From Emcibacter sp. (GTDB lineage: Bacteria; Pseudomonadota; Alphaproteobacteria; Sphingomonadales; Emcibacteraceae), in NCBI GenBank assembly GCA_021647465.1, contig JAKIUQ010000005.1, positions 62,001-126,000 on the forward strand: a DNA stretch of 64,000 nt, given 5' to 3'. Under the pieces are notes generated by a model. It ran no database searches. It was not told where the DNA came from and worked only from the letters and a program-made list of their open reading frames with translations. Of this stretch, positions 18,410-27,679 are shown in pieces; position 1 is the stretch's first letter; each line of letters begins with the position of its first letter. A program made the position numbers and the translations under genes.

Positions 18410-20275
18410 ATGAAATCAACCCTGCTGGTAACGACGGCCTTGTTTGCTCTTCTGACGTTAAGCGGATGCGGTGACGATAAATCGGCGCAGCAGAATAATG
18501 CCGCCGCATCTGCGACGCAAAGCCAGACGGCAACGGTTCAGCAAACTGAATCAGATCGTCTGAATGCACATTTTGAAGAAACCTTCATGCGGGACCTGAT
18601 GGATAGTCCGGAAAGGCAGACCCGCTTTGGCATTAAAAAAGACTATGGCAAATGGGACATGCGCACAGAAGAAAAAGCCGCAGCAGACCATGCAAAATTC
18701 ATAAGTGATTTGAAGATATTAAAATCTGATTATGATTATGAAAAATTGGATGACGCAACAAAACTGAGCTACATATTGGCAGAGAGAAGCCTGAATGAAA
18801 AGATTGCAGGTTATAAATGGCGGCATCATAGCTATCCGGCCAATCAGATGTTTGGCTGGCAGTCTAATGTTCCGTCTTTCCTGATAAATTTTCATCGGGT
18901 GACGTCTGTGGATGACGCAGAGGCCTATATCAGCCGCCTGAAAGGTTTCAGGGCTTCTGCGGATCAACATATGGCCCGTATGACGCGTAATCAGGCCATG
19001 GGTGTATTACCCCCTAAATTTGTTTTTTCTTATGTGATTGATGATGCGAGGAATGTGATACGAGGCATGCCATTCACAGATGGGGATGACAGCGCTCTGC
19101 TGGCGGATTTTAAAAAGAAAGTCGCCGCGCTTAATATTGAAGACGAAAATATAAGTTCTGATTTAATCAGCAGGGCAAAGAATGCCCTTATGACATCTGT
19201 TAAACCGGCTTATGAAGATCTGATTTCTCTGGCGAAAGCGCAAGAGGCCGTCGCCACGACTGATGACGGGGTCTGGAAATTACCAAATGGGACAGATTTT
19301 TATAAATATCGCCTGCGTCAAATAACCAATACGAATATGACGCCCGCTGAAATTCATCAGCTGGGCCTTGACGAGGTGAGCCGGATTCATGGTGAAATGC
19401 GCGATATTATGAAAAAGGTCAATTTTGAGGGATCATTACAGGATTTCTTTGAATTTACCCGCACAGACAAACAATTTTATTATCCGGAAACAGAGGAAGG
19501 CCGCCTAGCCTATCTTGATGAGGCCGTGAAATTAATTGATACCATGAAAGGCCGCCTTGATGAGGTATTCATTACCAAACCCAAAGCGGACTTGATCGTT
19601 ATAAGGGTTGAGGCTTTTCGGGAAAAATCTGCGGGCAAGGCGTTTTATAATCGGCCCGCCCCCGATGGCAGCAGACCGGGCATATATTACGCCAACCTCT
19701 ATAAAATGTCAGCGATGCCAATCTATCAAATGGAAGCCCTGGCCTATCACGAAGGAATTCCCGGCCATCATATGCAGCTTGCCATCATGCAGGAGCTGGA
19801 AAATATCCCCAAATTCCGTAAATTTGGTCGCAATACAGCCTATACGGAAGGCTGGGGGCTTTATAGTGAATATCTGCCAAAAGAAATGGGATTCTATTCT
19901 GATCCCTATTCCGATTTTGGCCGGTTGGCTATGGAGCTTTGGCGGGCGTGCCGGCTTGTTGTCGATACGGGGCTTCATGATAAAAAATGGACTCGCGAAC
20001 AGGCTATTGACTATTTAGCCGAAAATACGCCAAATCCGAAACATGATGTGGTTAAGGCCATCGATCGATATATCGTTATGCCGGGTCAGGCGACGGCCTA
20101 TAAGATCGGTATGATCAAAATTCAGCAGCTGCGGGAACATGCCAAGGCGCAGCTTGGAGATAAATTTGACATACGGCATTATCATGAAGTCATATTGCAG
20201 GATGGCGCATTACCACTTTCTATTCTGGAAGATAAAGTTAATGAGTGGATTGCCTCTGTGAAGCAAGGATCTTGA
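18410..20275 (+). CDS. DUF885 family lipoprotein, putative metallopeptidase
   Basis: This is a lipoprotein of about 621 residues. The signal MKSTLLVTTALFALLTLSGC ends in a lipobox cysteine at residue 20, followed by an Ala/Gln/Thr-rich linker (to about residue 50) and a DUF885 domain. The metal-site motif YHEGIPGHHMQ, and the later TEGWGLYSEYLPKEMG, are hallmarks of the group, which behaves like M32/M2-type carboxypeptidases. The substrate is unknown. ATG at 18410 follows AAGGA; an upstream ATG at 18386 is less likely because the signal starts at MKST. Its last codons form the left edge of a direct repeat whose second copy sits at the start of nnr. Confidence 0.92.
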   Translation: MKSTLLVTTALFALLTLSGCGDDKSAQQNNAAASATQSQTATVQQTESDRLNAHFEETFMRDLMDSPERQTRFGIKKDYGKWDMRTEEKAAADHAKFISDLKILKSDYDYEKLDDATKLSYILAERSLNEKIAGYKWRHHSYPANQMFGWQSNVPSFLINFHRVTSVDDAEAYISRLKGFRASADQHMARMTRNQAMGVLPPKFVFSYVIDDARNVIRGMPFTDGDDSALLADFKKKVAALNIEDENISSDLISRAKNALMTSVKPAYEDLISLAKAQEAVATTDDGVWKLPNGTDFYKYRLRQITNTNMTPAEIHQLGLDEVSRIHGEMRDIMKKVNFEGSLQDFFEFTRTDKQFYYPETEEGRLAYLDEAVKLIDTMKGRLDEVFITKPKADLIVIRVEAFREKSAGKAFYNRPAPDGSRPGIYYANLYKMSAMPIYQMEALAYHEGIPGHHMQLAIMQELENIPKFRKFGRNTAYTEGWGLYSEYLPKEMGFYSDPYSDFGRLAMELWRACRLVVDTGLHDKKWTREQAIDYLAENTPNPKHDVVKAIDRYIVMPGQATAYKIGMIKIQQLREHAKAQLGDKFDIRHYHEVILQDGALPLSILEDKVNEWIASVKQGS

Positions 20276-20320
20276 AACTATGCTTCACAAAGCTCTTTAA
20301 TGCTTTATTGACAGTTGAGG
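20266..20320 (+). repeat. Direct repeat copy A, left of the M20 gene
   Basis: This 55-base stretch matches 21763-21816 at 49 of 55 aligned columns (five substitutions and one gap). It begins in the last codons of the DUF885 gene (AGGATCTTGAAAC, which includes its stop) and runs into a degraded copy of the nnr start. The unit includes the nnr ribosome site and first codons. It is followed by a run of eight G (20319-20326). Confidence 0.85.
20280..20320 (+). pseudogene. Remnant of nnr 5' end
   Basis: ATG at 20280 opens a frame reading MLHKAL then stop. Allowing a one-base deletion it continues as ALLTVE, against MPHKARYALLTVEE in the intact nnr 1.5 kb downstream. It is a short broken duplicate of the nnr start, not a functional gene, and it marks where nnr probably began before the M20 gene was inserted. 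Confidence 0.7.
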
Positions 20321-20414
20321 GGGGGGTGGCTTGTTAAAAAGATAAAAATGAATATACTTGCTGCGTTATTGTTGTCGCCGTCTGGGGGCGGATAAAATAC
20401 AGGGTAGAAAAATC

Positions 20415-21740
20415 ATGAAAAAATTCTTCATCACCGCATTAAGCCTTGCCGTAATGTCAAATCCGGTCATGGCTTGGGATTCTGTCAAACAGGCGGTAGC
20501 CGATGATTATGAAAATCATCTGTCTGATTTATATATACATTTTCATCAAAACCCTGAACTCAGCCATCAGGAATTTAAAACTGCCGCCCGTCTGGCAGAG
20601 GAGTTGAAGGCAGCAGGTTTTGAGGTCACCACCGGCGTTGGCGGTACGGGTGTGGTGGCGATAATGAAAAATGGTGACGGCCCGCTGGTGATGATGCGGG
20701 CGGATATGGATGGCCTTCCGGTTCTGGAAAAGTCCGGACTGCCCTACGCGTCCAAAATAACTCAACTGTCATTGCTGACCAATAATGTGGTGCCGGTTAC
20801 TCATGCCTGCGGGCATGATGTTCATATCACAAGTCTGGTGGGAACCGCGCGGCGTATGGCCGCCATGAGGGATAAATGGGCCGGTACGTTGATGTTGATC
20901 GGTCAGCCGGCAGAGGAACTCGGCCCCGGCGCTCAGGCCATGATGGAAGATAATCTGTGGCAGCGGTTTGGCAAACCTGATTATGCAATGGCATTTCATG
21001 TCTCGGCCCAGGGCGTGGCCGGTATCATTAATGTCACCGAAGGCTCGCCCTTCGCCGGGTCGGATACGGTGGATATTATTGTCCACGGCATTGGGGCTCA
21101 CGGGGCATCGCCGCACGCGGGTAAAGACCCGGTATTGCTGGGTAGCCAGATCGTCATTGCCCTTCAAACTCTGGTGTCCCGCGAATTGTCACCCCGCCAG
21201 CCCGGTGTGGTTACGGTGGGATCCTTTCATTCTGGCACCAAGCATAATATTATATCCGACCGGGCGCATCTGCAATTGACGGTGCGAAATACTAACCTAA
21301 AAACCCGTAAGATCCTTCTGGACGGGATTAAACGTATTGCGGAAAATATGGGGCGGGTCGCCGGTTTGCCGGAAGACAAGCTGCCGGAAGTGATGGTGTC
21401 CAGCGATAACAGCTTGCCACCAACCATTAATAATGTTGACCTTGTCCGGCGGTTAAGAAAAGTGTGGCAGAGCAGAATGGGGAATGATGGGGTGGTGGAT
21501 ATTGCCCCCACGGGCATGGGGGCCGAAGATTTTCCATTTTTCACCATGGAGCCTGAAATTCCGAGTGTATATTTTATCGTGGGCGGTACGCCGAAAGAAG
21601 ATTTCGAAAGGGCTAGTGCCGGTGGCCCGGCGGTGCCCAGTCACCATTCACCCCTATTTAAGGTTTCACCTGAACCCGCCGTTAAGACGGGCGTAGAAGC
21701 CACGGTATATGCTTTGCTGGATTTAATGGCCAAAAAATAA
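20415..21740 (+). CDS. Exported M20-family amidohydrolase
   Basis: This 441-residue M20D-type metallohydrolase (hippurate hydrolase/IAA-amino-acid hydrolase-like) has a signal peptide ending at PVMAW. Family motifs are HFHQNPELSHQEFKTA, MRADMDGLPV, THACGHDVH (metal Cys/His), GQPAEELGPGA (catalytic Glu) and the distal metal-site MGAEDFPFF. It probably cleaves N-acyl amino acids or peptides in the periplasm. ATG at 20415 starts the signal peptide and has AGGG upstream. The gene is bracketed by an imperfect direct repeat, suggesting it was inserted between the DUF885 gene and nnr. Confidence 0.92.
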   Translation: MKKFFITALSLAVMSNPVMAWDSVKQAVADDYENHLSDLYIHFHQNPELSHQEFKTAARLAEELKAAGFEVTTGVGGTGVVAIMKNGDGPLVMMRADMDGLPVLEKSGLPYASKITQLSLLTNNVVPVTHACGHDVHITSLVGTARRMAAMRDKWAGTLMLIGQPAEELGPGAQAMMEDNLWQRFGKPDYAMAFHVSAQGVAGIINVTEGSPFAGSDTVDIIVHGIGAHGASPHAGKDPVLLGSQIVIALQTLVSRELSPRQPGVVTVGSFHSGTKHNIISDRAHLQLTVRNTNLKTRKILLDGIKRIAENMGRVAGLPEDKLPEVMVSSDNSLPPTINNVDLVRRLRKVWQSRMGNDGVVDIAPTGMGAEDFPFFTMEPEIPSVYFIVGGTPKEDFERASAGGPAVPSHHSPLFKVSPEPAVKTGVEATVYALLDLMAKK

Positions 21741-21762
21741 TCCGGCAGTATCGATAAATTCT

Positions 21763-21816
21763 AGGATCTTGAAACGATGCCTCATAAAGCCCGTTATGCT
21801 TTATTGACAGTTGAGG
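21763..21816 (+). repeat. Direct repeat copy B, at the start of nnr
   Basis: This is the intact member of the repeat pair. It carries AGGA (probable nnr ribosome site), the nnr ATG at 21777 and the first 13 codons. Copy A is at 20266-20320. The sequence before the ATG equals the 3' end of the DUF885 gene, including its TGA, although that gene ends 1.5 kb upstream. Confidence 0.85.
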
Positions 21817-23300
21817 AGATGGCCAGAGCAGATCACATGACGATTAGCTCCGGCATTCCGGGGGCTGTTTTGATGGAAGCAGCTGGCCTTGCCGTGACAC
21901 GGCATATTACCGGGCGGTATGATCAGGGCAGGACGCTGGTTTTATGCGGCCCCGGGAATAATGGCGGTGATGGTTTTGTCATTGCGCGTCATTTGAAAAT
22001 GGCCGGATGGCCTGTGGATTTAGCTCTTATGGGGCAAAAGAGCGACCTTGTTGGTGATGCGGCGATTATGGCCAATATATGGGCCAATCTTCCGGGCGCA
22101 AAGATATTACCCTTAACGCCGGATGTTATGACAGATCATATCTTGGTGGTTGATGCCATTTTTGGGGCGGGCCTTTCGCGTCCAATTGAGGGGCCGGCGG
22201 CAGATCTTATCGAAAAAATCAACAGGTCAGGGTCAAAGGTGGTCGCCGTGGATGTTCCATCCGGCATAGAGGGCAATAGCGGCCAAATACGCAATATGGG
22301 GATTCGGGCCGCCTCAACCGTCACATTTTTCAGGAAAAAACCCGGGCATTTGCTTTTTCCAGGTCGGGAATATTGCGGAACCATTGAGGTCGCGGATATT
22401 GGCATTCCTGCGCGAAGTTTGCAGGAGATCAAACCAGAAACTTACCGTAATGACCCGGCAATATGGCTTGATGATTTTCCTTTTCCCAAAAAGGCAGGCC
22501 ATAAATATGATCGCGGCCGCGGGGTCGTGATCAGCGGCGGCCCTGCCACGGGCGGCGCGGCCCGTCTTGCCGCCCGCGCGGCCCTCAGGATTGGCGCGGG
22601 GCTGGTCAGTATTGCCTGTCCCGATGACGCTGCTGTGCCCCATGCATCTTGCTTGACCGCTGTGATGATTAAACCTTTTGATGGTTCAGATAATATCAAT
22701 AATTTGCTGAAAGATGACCGCTTAAATTGCTGGTGCGCGGGGCCGGGGGGCGGTGTGACCGAACAGACCAAATCTCATATACTGAAAATCTTGGCGGCAG
22801 GACGTCAATGCGTGATTGATGCCGATGGCTTAAGTGTTTTTCAGGACCAGCCAGAGGCATTTTTTCAAGCCATCGGAAAATCGAGGGTCACGCCGATACT
22901 CACGCCCCATGACGGTGAATTCGCCCGCCTTTTCCCTGATCTTGGCCACCGAAATCTGGGATATAATAAATTATCATCGGCGCGAAAGGCCGCCGTGCGG
23001 GCAGGGGCCGTCATTATTTTAAAGGGGCCGGATACGGTTATCGCATCCCCCGATGGCCGCGCCGTGATAAATGAAAATGCGCCGCCAACACTTGCCACTG
23101 CCGGATCAGGGGATGTGTTGGCAGGTATTTGTCTGGGGCTTCTGGCGCAGGGTATGAATGGTTTCTCCGCCGCCTCTGCGGCTGTCTGGATACATGCCGC
23201 TGCTGCGGCCGCTTTTGGCCCTGGCCTTATCTCGGAAGATATAGAAGGACAAATTCCTGAGGTCCTGAGGTGTCTCGCCAAGAAACAACATGGATTATAG
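21777..23300 (+). CDS. nnr: Bifunctional NAD(P)H-hydrate epimerase/dehydratase
   Basis: It repairs hydrated NADH and NADPH: the N-terminal YjeF_N domain epimerises NAD(P)HX and the C-terminal ribokinase-like domain dehydrates the S form using ADP (or ATP). N-domain: CGPGNNGGDGFVIARHL, VDAIFGAGLSRP, and VAVDVPSGIEGNSG. C-domain: GAARLAARAALRIGAGLVS, LTPHDGEFARLFP, and TAGSGDVLAGICLGLL with the catalytic Asp. The length of 507 residues is normal. The ribosome site AGGA lies within repeat copy B. Confidence 0.96.
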   Translation: MPHKARYALLTVEEMARADHMTISSGIPGAVLMEAAGLAVTRHITGRYDQGRTLVLCGPGNNGGDGFVIARHLKMAGWPVDLALMGQKSDLVGDAAIMANIWANLPGAKILPLTPDVMTDHILVVDAIFGAGLSRPIEGPAADLIEKINRSGSKVVAVDVPSGIEGNSGQIRNMGIRAASTVTFFRKKPGHLLFPGREYCGTIEVADIGIPARSLQEIKPETYRNDPAIWLDDFPFPKKAGHKYDRGRGVVISGGPATGGAARLAARAALRIGAGLVSIACPDDAAVPHASCLTAVMIKPFDGSDNINNLLKDDRLNCWCAGPGGGVTEQTKSHILKILAAGRQCVIDADGLSVFQDQPEAFFQAIGKSRVTPILTPHDGEFARLFPDLGHRNLGYNKLSSARKAAVRAGAVIILKGPDTVIASPDGRAVINENAPPTLATAGSGDVLAGICLGLLAQGMNGFSAASAAVWIHAAAAAAFGPGLISEDIEGQIPEVLRCLAKKQHGL

Positions 23301-23475
23301 ATAAATATTACTTAAGATTTGGGGATTTGATATGGCGCGTGAATAGGGTTGAGCCATGCCTTTGTCTGCAGTGAGAATTTTTCCACATTTTTTCTTTCTT
23401 TTCTGTGGAATTTTAAAATTAAATGTCTATAAAGGCCAACATATATATAGATTCGACCATATCATTGAAAATCAT

Positions 23476-23560
23476 GCGGGTGTGGCGAAATTGGTAGACG
23501 CGCTAGATTTAGGTTCTAGTGTCTTATGACGTGGGGGTTCAAGTCCCTCCACCCGCACCA
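23476..23560 (+). tRNA. tRNA-Leu (anticodon UAG)
   Basis: This is an 85-nt class II tRNA with encoded CCA. The acceptor GCGGGTG pairs with CACCCGC. The anticodon stem CTAGA/TCTAG encloses loop TTTAGGT, giving anticodon TAG (Leu, CUA codons). A variable arm (GTGTCTTATGACGT) and T-loop GTTCAAG are present. It lies between nnr and tig. Confidence 0.97.
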
Positions 23561-23694
23561 ATTTGCAAAGCTTGAAAGAGCAGGCAGATATGGGATATCT
23601 TCCATATTTCTGGACATAACGCCGGAAATCATACGTAACAGCAATCGGGCCTAATTAGCCCCCCAGATAAAAACAGAGAAAAAGCAGAGCAAAC

Positions 23695-25197
23695 ATGCAG
23701 GTAACGGAAACAAGTTCAGAAGGTTTGAAGCGCGGATTTAAAGTGATCATCTCCGCAAAGGATATTGACCTAAAAGTTGATGCCGAAGTGAAAAAAATTC
23801 AGGGTCAGATTAAAATGCCCGGTTTCCGCCCCGGCAAAGCGCCGCTATCCTTGCTCAAAAAATTACACGGCAAAAATCTTTTGGGTCAAGTGTTGGAAGA
23901 AACCATTAACACAACCTCTCAAGAAGCCCTGGCCGAAAAAAATATTCGTCCGGCCATGCAGCCCAAAATAGAAGTTATTTCTTTTGATGAAGGCAAAGAC
24001 CTTGAATATTCCATCGAAGTCGAGATGACACCTGAATTTGACATTCCGGATCTGTCCAAATTAAAATTGGACCGTTGGGTTGTCGAAGCCGATGAGGCTC
24101 AGGTCATGGAAGCGATTACGAAGATTTCTGCTCAGCAGAAGAATTTCAAAAAAGCCGCCAAAACCCGTAAAGCTCAAGACGGTGATGCCGTATTGATGGA
24201 CTTTCTGGGCAAAATAGACGGCGTGGCTTTCGACGGCGGCGCGGCAGAAGGCCACCAGTTGGAACTGGGATCTAACAGTTTTATCCCGGGCTTCGAAAGC
24301 CAGCTTGTCGGCGTGCGCGCCGGTGATGAGAAAAATGTCGAGGTTTCTTTCCCCGCTGATTATCAAGCCGAAAATCTTGCCGGTAAAAATGCTGTATTCG
24401 AGGTGAAAATTCACGAAGTTCAAGTGCCTGCGGATGTGGAAATCAATGACGAAATGGCCAAAAAATTTGGCCTTGAAGATCTTGCCGCGTTAAAGACGTT
24501 GGTGAAAGAGCAGGTTGAAAAAGAAAATCAGGGCTTGGCGCGGACAAAAATGAAACGTTCGCTGCTTGATCTGTTGGCAGAAAAAGTATCCTTTGAGGTG
24601 CCGGAAAGTATGGTTTCTTTGGAATTTGACCAAATCTGGCAGCAATTGAAAACGGATATTCATCGGGAAGAGCTGGCGGCTAATCCAGAAATCAAACCGG
24701 AGGATATTGAAGAGCCTGATGATGAAGTAAAACAGGAATATCAGGCCATTGCGGTGCGCCGCGTTCGTCTTGGATTGTTATTATCCGAAATTGGCCAGAA
24801 AAACGAAATTGTGGTTTCCCAAGAAGAAGTGACACGCCAGATTTCAACGGAAGCCCAGCGCTATCCCGGTCAGGAAAAGGAAGTCTTCGAATTCTATCAG
24901 AAAAACCCGCAAGCCATGGCGCAGGTTCGCGCCCCGTTATTTGAAGAAAAAGTGGTGGATTTTATCGTTGAACTGGCCGACGTTAAGGATAAAAAAGTCT
25001 CTCGTGATGAATTGATCGCCGCCATTGAGGCCGAAGATTCCGCAGATGCGGCCCAAAAGAAACCAGCCCAAAAGAAAAAGGCGGCCAAAAAGACGGCAAA
25101 AAAGGCTGTTGCCAAAAAAACGGATGCTAAAAAGGCGGCGCCTAAGAAAGCAGAAGCTAAAAAGGCGGCTCCTAAGAAAGTCAAAGCTAAGAAATAA
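23695..25197 (+). CDS. tig: Trigger factor with Lys/Ala-rich tail
   Basis: This ribosome-bound chaperone and peptidyl-prolyl isomerase helps nascent chains fold. The ribosome-binding motif GFRPGKAPLSLL lies at residues 43-54, the FKBP-like PPIase domain around residues 155-245 (DGDAVLMDFLGKIDGVAFDG), and the helical C-domain to about residue 450. It is 500 residues, longer than the usual 430-450, because of an Ala/Lys/Pro tail (about residues 453-500) with histone H1-like AKKAAPKK repeats. Trigger factors with similar basic tails may exist in other bacteria; here it would add strong positive charge. It leads the tig-clpP-clpX-lon block. Confidence 0.96.
   Translation: MQVTETSSEGLKRGFKVIISAKDIDLKVDAEVKKIQGQIKMPGFRPGKAPLSLLKKLHGKNLLGQVLEETINTTSQEALAEKNIRPAMQPKIEVISFDEGKDLEYSIEVEMTPEFDIPDLSKLKLDRWVVEADEAQVMEAITKISAQQKNFKKAAKTRKAQDGDAVLMDFLGKIDGVAFDGGAAEGHQLELGSNSFIPGFESQLVGVRAGDEKNVEVSFPADYQAENLAGKNAVFEVKIHEVQVPADVEINDEMAKKFGLEDLAALKTLVKEQVEKENQGLARTKMKRSLLDLLAEKVSFEVPESMVSLEFDQIWQQLKTDIHREELAANPEIKPEDIEEPDDEVKQEYQAIAVRRVRLGLLLSEIGQKNEIVVSQEEVTRQISTEAQRYPGQEKEVFEFYQKNPQAMAQVRAPLFEEKVVDFIVELADVKDKKVSRDELIAAIEAEDSADAAQKKPAQKKKAAKKTAKKAVAKKTDAKKAAPKKAEAKKAAPKKVKAKK
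25126..25185 (+). repeat. Two 30-bp tandem repeats in the tig tail
   Basis: Units 25126-25155 and 25156-25185 match at 26 of 30 positions and encode AKKAAPKKAE and AKKAAPKKVK. Tandem duplication probably extended the basic tail of trigger factor. Confidence 0.8.
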
Positions 25198-25302
25198 TAG
25201 TGGAGCACCAGAAAAATTCAAAAAAATCTGGAAAAAATTAAGATTTTGGTGAGGCTATTCACATAATATGCCCTAAACCAACTTTATTATAGAGAGGCTG
25301 AT

Positions 25303-25935
25303 ATGAGCGATCTGCGTGATACATATATGAATACATTGGTTCCCATGGTTGTGGAACAAACGAGTCGCGGTGAGCGTTCCTTTGATATTTTCTCCCGGTT
25401 GCTTAAAGAAAACATCATCTTTCTGACCGGACAGGTCAATGATCAGGTGGCGGGCCTTATCACGGCACAGCTTTTGTTTCTGGAAGCAGAAAACCCTAAA
25501 AAAGATATCGCCTTTTATATTAACTCACCGGGCGGAATTGTGACGGCGGGCATGGGAATATATGACACCATGCAATATATCCGCAATAAAGTGAGCACAA
25601 TTTGTATAGGGCAGGCCTGTTCTATGGGGTCACTGCTTTTGGCGGCCGGGGAGCCGGGACAGCGCTATTCCCTGCCAAATTCACGCATTATGGTGCATCA
25701 GCCTTCGGGTGGCGCGCAGGGTCAGGCGACAGATATTGAAATTCAGGCGCGGGAAATTCTGGCTTTGCGGGGACGTTTAAACCAGATTTATGTCAAACAT
25801 ACAGGCAAAAAGCTTTCCGTCATCGAGGATGCTCTGGAGCGGGATACCTTTATGTCACCAGAAGAAGCCATCAAATTTGGGTTGATTGACAAAGTCTTTG
25901 ATAAACGGCCCGATGCGGAAAAAAAAGAAACATAA
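25303..25935 (+). CDS. clpP: ATP-dependent Clp protease proteolytic subunit
   Basis: This serine peptidase forms the double-heptamer chamber that degrades substrates unfolded by ClpX or ClpA. Catalytic residues are visible: Ser107 in GQACSMGSLLLAAG, His132 in SRIMVHQPSGGAQGQ, and the Asp of the C-terminal ERDTFMSPEEA region. The length of 210 residues is standard. ATG at 25303 follows GAGAGG. clpX follows after about 300 bp, so the two may be expressed from separate promoters. Confidence 0.98.
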   Translation: MSDLRDTYMNTLVPMVVEQTSRGERSFDIFSRLLKENIIFLTGQVNDQVAGLITAQLLFLEAENPKKDIAFYINSPGGIVTAGMGIYDTMQYIRNKVSTICIGQACSMGSLLLAAGEPGQRYSLPNSRIMVHQPSGGAQGQATDIEIQAREILALRGRLNQIYVKHTGKKLSVIEDALERDTFMSPEEAIKFGLIDKVFDKRPDAEKKET

Positions 25936-26040
25936 TCTGATTTCCCTCAATTTTTCTGGACTTTTCTGGCTATTAATCATTTTTGTTAATAAAATATTTT
26001 CTAATTTTTTGATAAGCTCAGGTAAAGTTGCCGGGATAAA

Positions 26041-26064
26041 TAATATGAGTTCGCGCTCATATTA
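26041..26064. repeat. Perfect 9-bp inverted repeat between clpP and clpX
   Basis: TAATATGAG (26041-26049) and CTCATATTA (26056-26064) are exact inverted repeats around six bases. There is no T-run after it, so it does not look like an intrinsic terminator; an operator or processing site is possible. The rest of the 297-bp gap (25936-26232) is AT-rich. It also holds a weak 4-bp stem with seven T at about 26091-26112, a doubtful terminator. I see no gene there. Confidence 0.5.
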
Positions 26065-26232
26065 GTATGTTTAGGCGAATGGATTAAGCCTTTAGGGCTG
26101 TTTTTTTGATTGATGTTATCAGGCAGGTCAAAAAATATGATGTTCTGGCAAGAAATCCGTTGAGGTTTGCTGTCTAGTCAGAGTAGCATACCATAGTGAA
26201 AAATTAAGGGAACTTATAGGAATAGATACCTT

Positions 26233-27507
<1,275 letters not shown>

Positions 27508-27567
27508 TTTCATTTTCATTCAGAAGGCAGCTTTGGGTATATCGGACTTAAAGGCGATTGATATGAC

Positions 27568-27603
27568 ATGGGGAGCGCAACATTTATGGGGGGCGCAATA
27601 TTT
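27568..27603. repeat. Tandem 18-bp repeat upstream of lon
   Basis: ATGGGGAGCGCAACATTT (27568-27585) is followed directly by ATGGGGGGCGCAATATTT (27586-27603), identical at 16 of 18 positions. It lies just upstream of the candidate lon promoter in the 172-bp clpX-lon gap. It could be a tandem binding site for a regulator. No protein frame explains it. Confidence 0.6.
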
Positions 27604-27617
27604 TATGCGTAATTCCT

Positions 27618-27646
27618 CTTGAATTTTTAACCCGTCATTCCCAAAT
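27618..27646 (+). promoter_or_regulatory. Candidate heat-shock (sigma32-like) lon promoter
   Basis: CTTGAA (27618-27623) and CCCAAAT (27640-27646) are spaced by 16 bp, close to the sigma32 pattern CTTGAAA-N11-16-CCCCATNT. lon is a classical heat-shock gene, and the site lies 34 bp before its start. It is matched by eye only, and the -10 part is imperfect. Confidence 0.35.
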
Positions 27647-27679
27647 AAATTGAAGTAATTTAAAACAAACAGTCAATGA

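Noticed and set aside
20348..20395. Short leader frame MNILAALLLSPSGGG before the M20 gene
   Set aside because: Fifteen codons without a ribosome site; no attenuator structure seen.
23391..23410. TTCCACA/TGTGGAA inverted repeat after nnr
   Set aside because: The stem is short, most of the span between the arms is T-rich, and no downstream T-run or conservation evidence is available.
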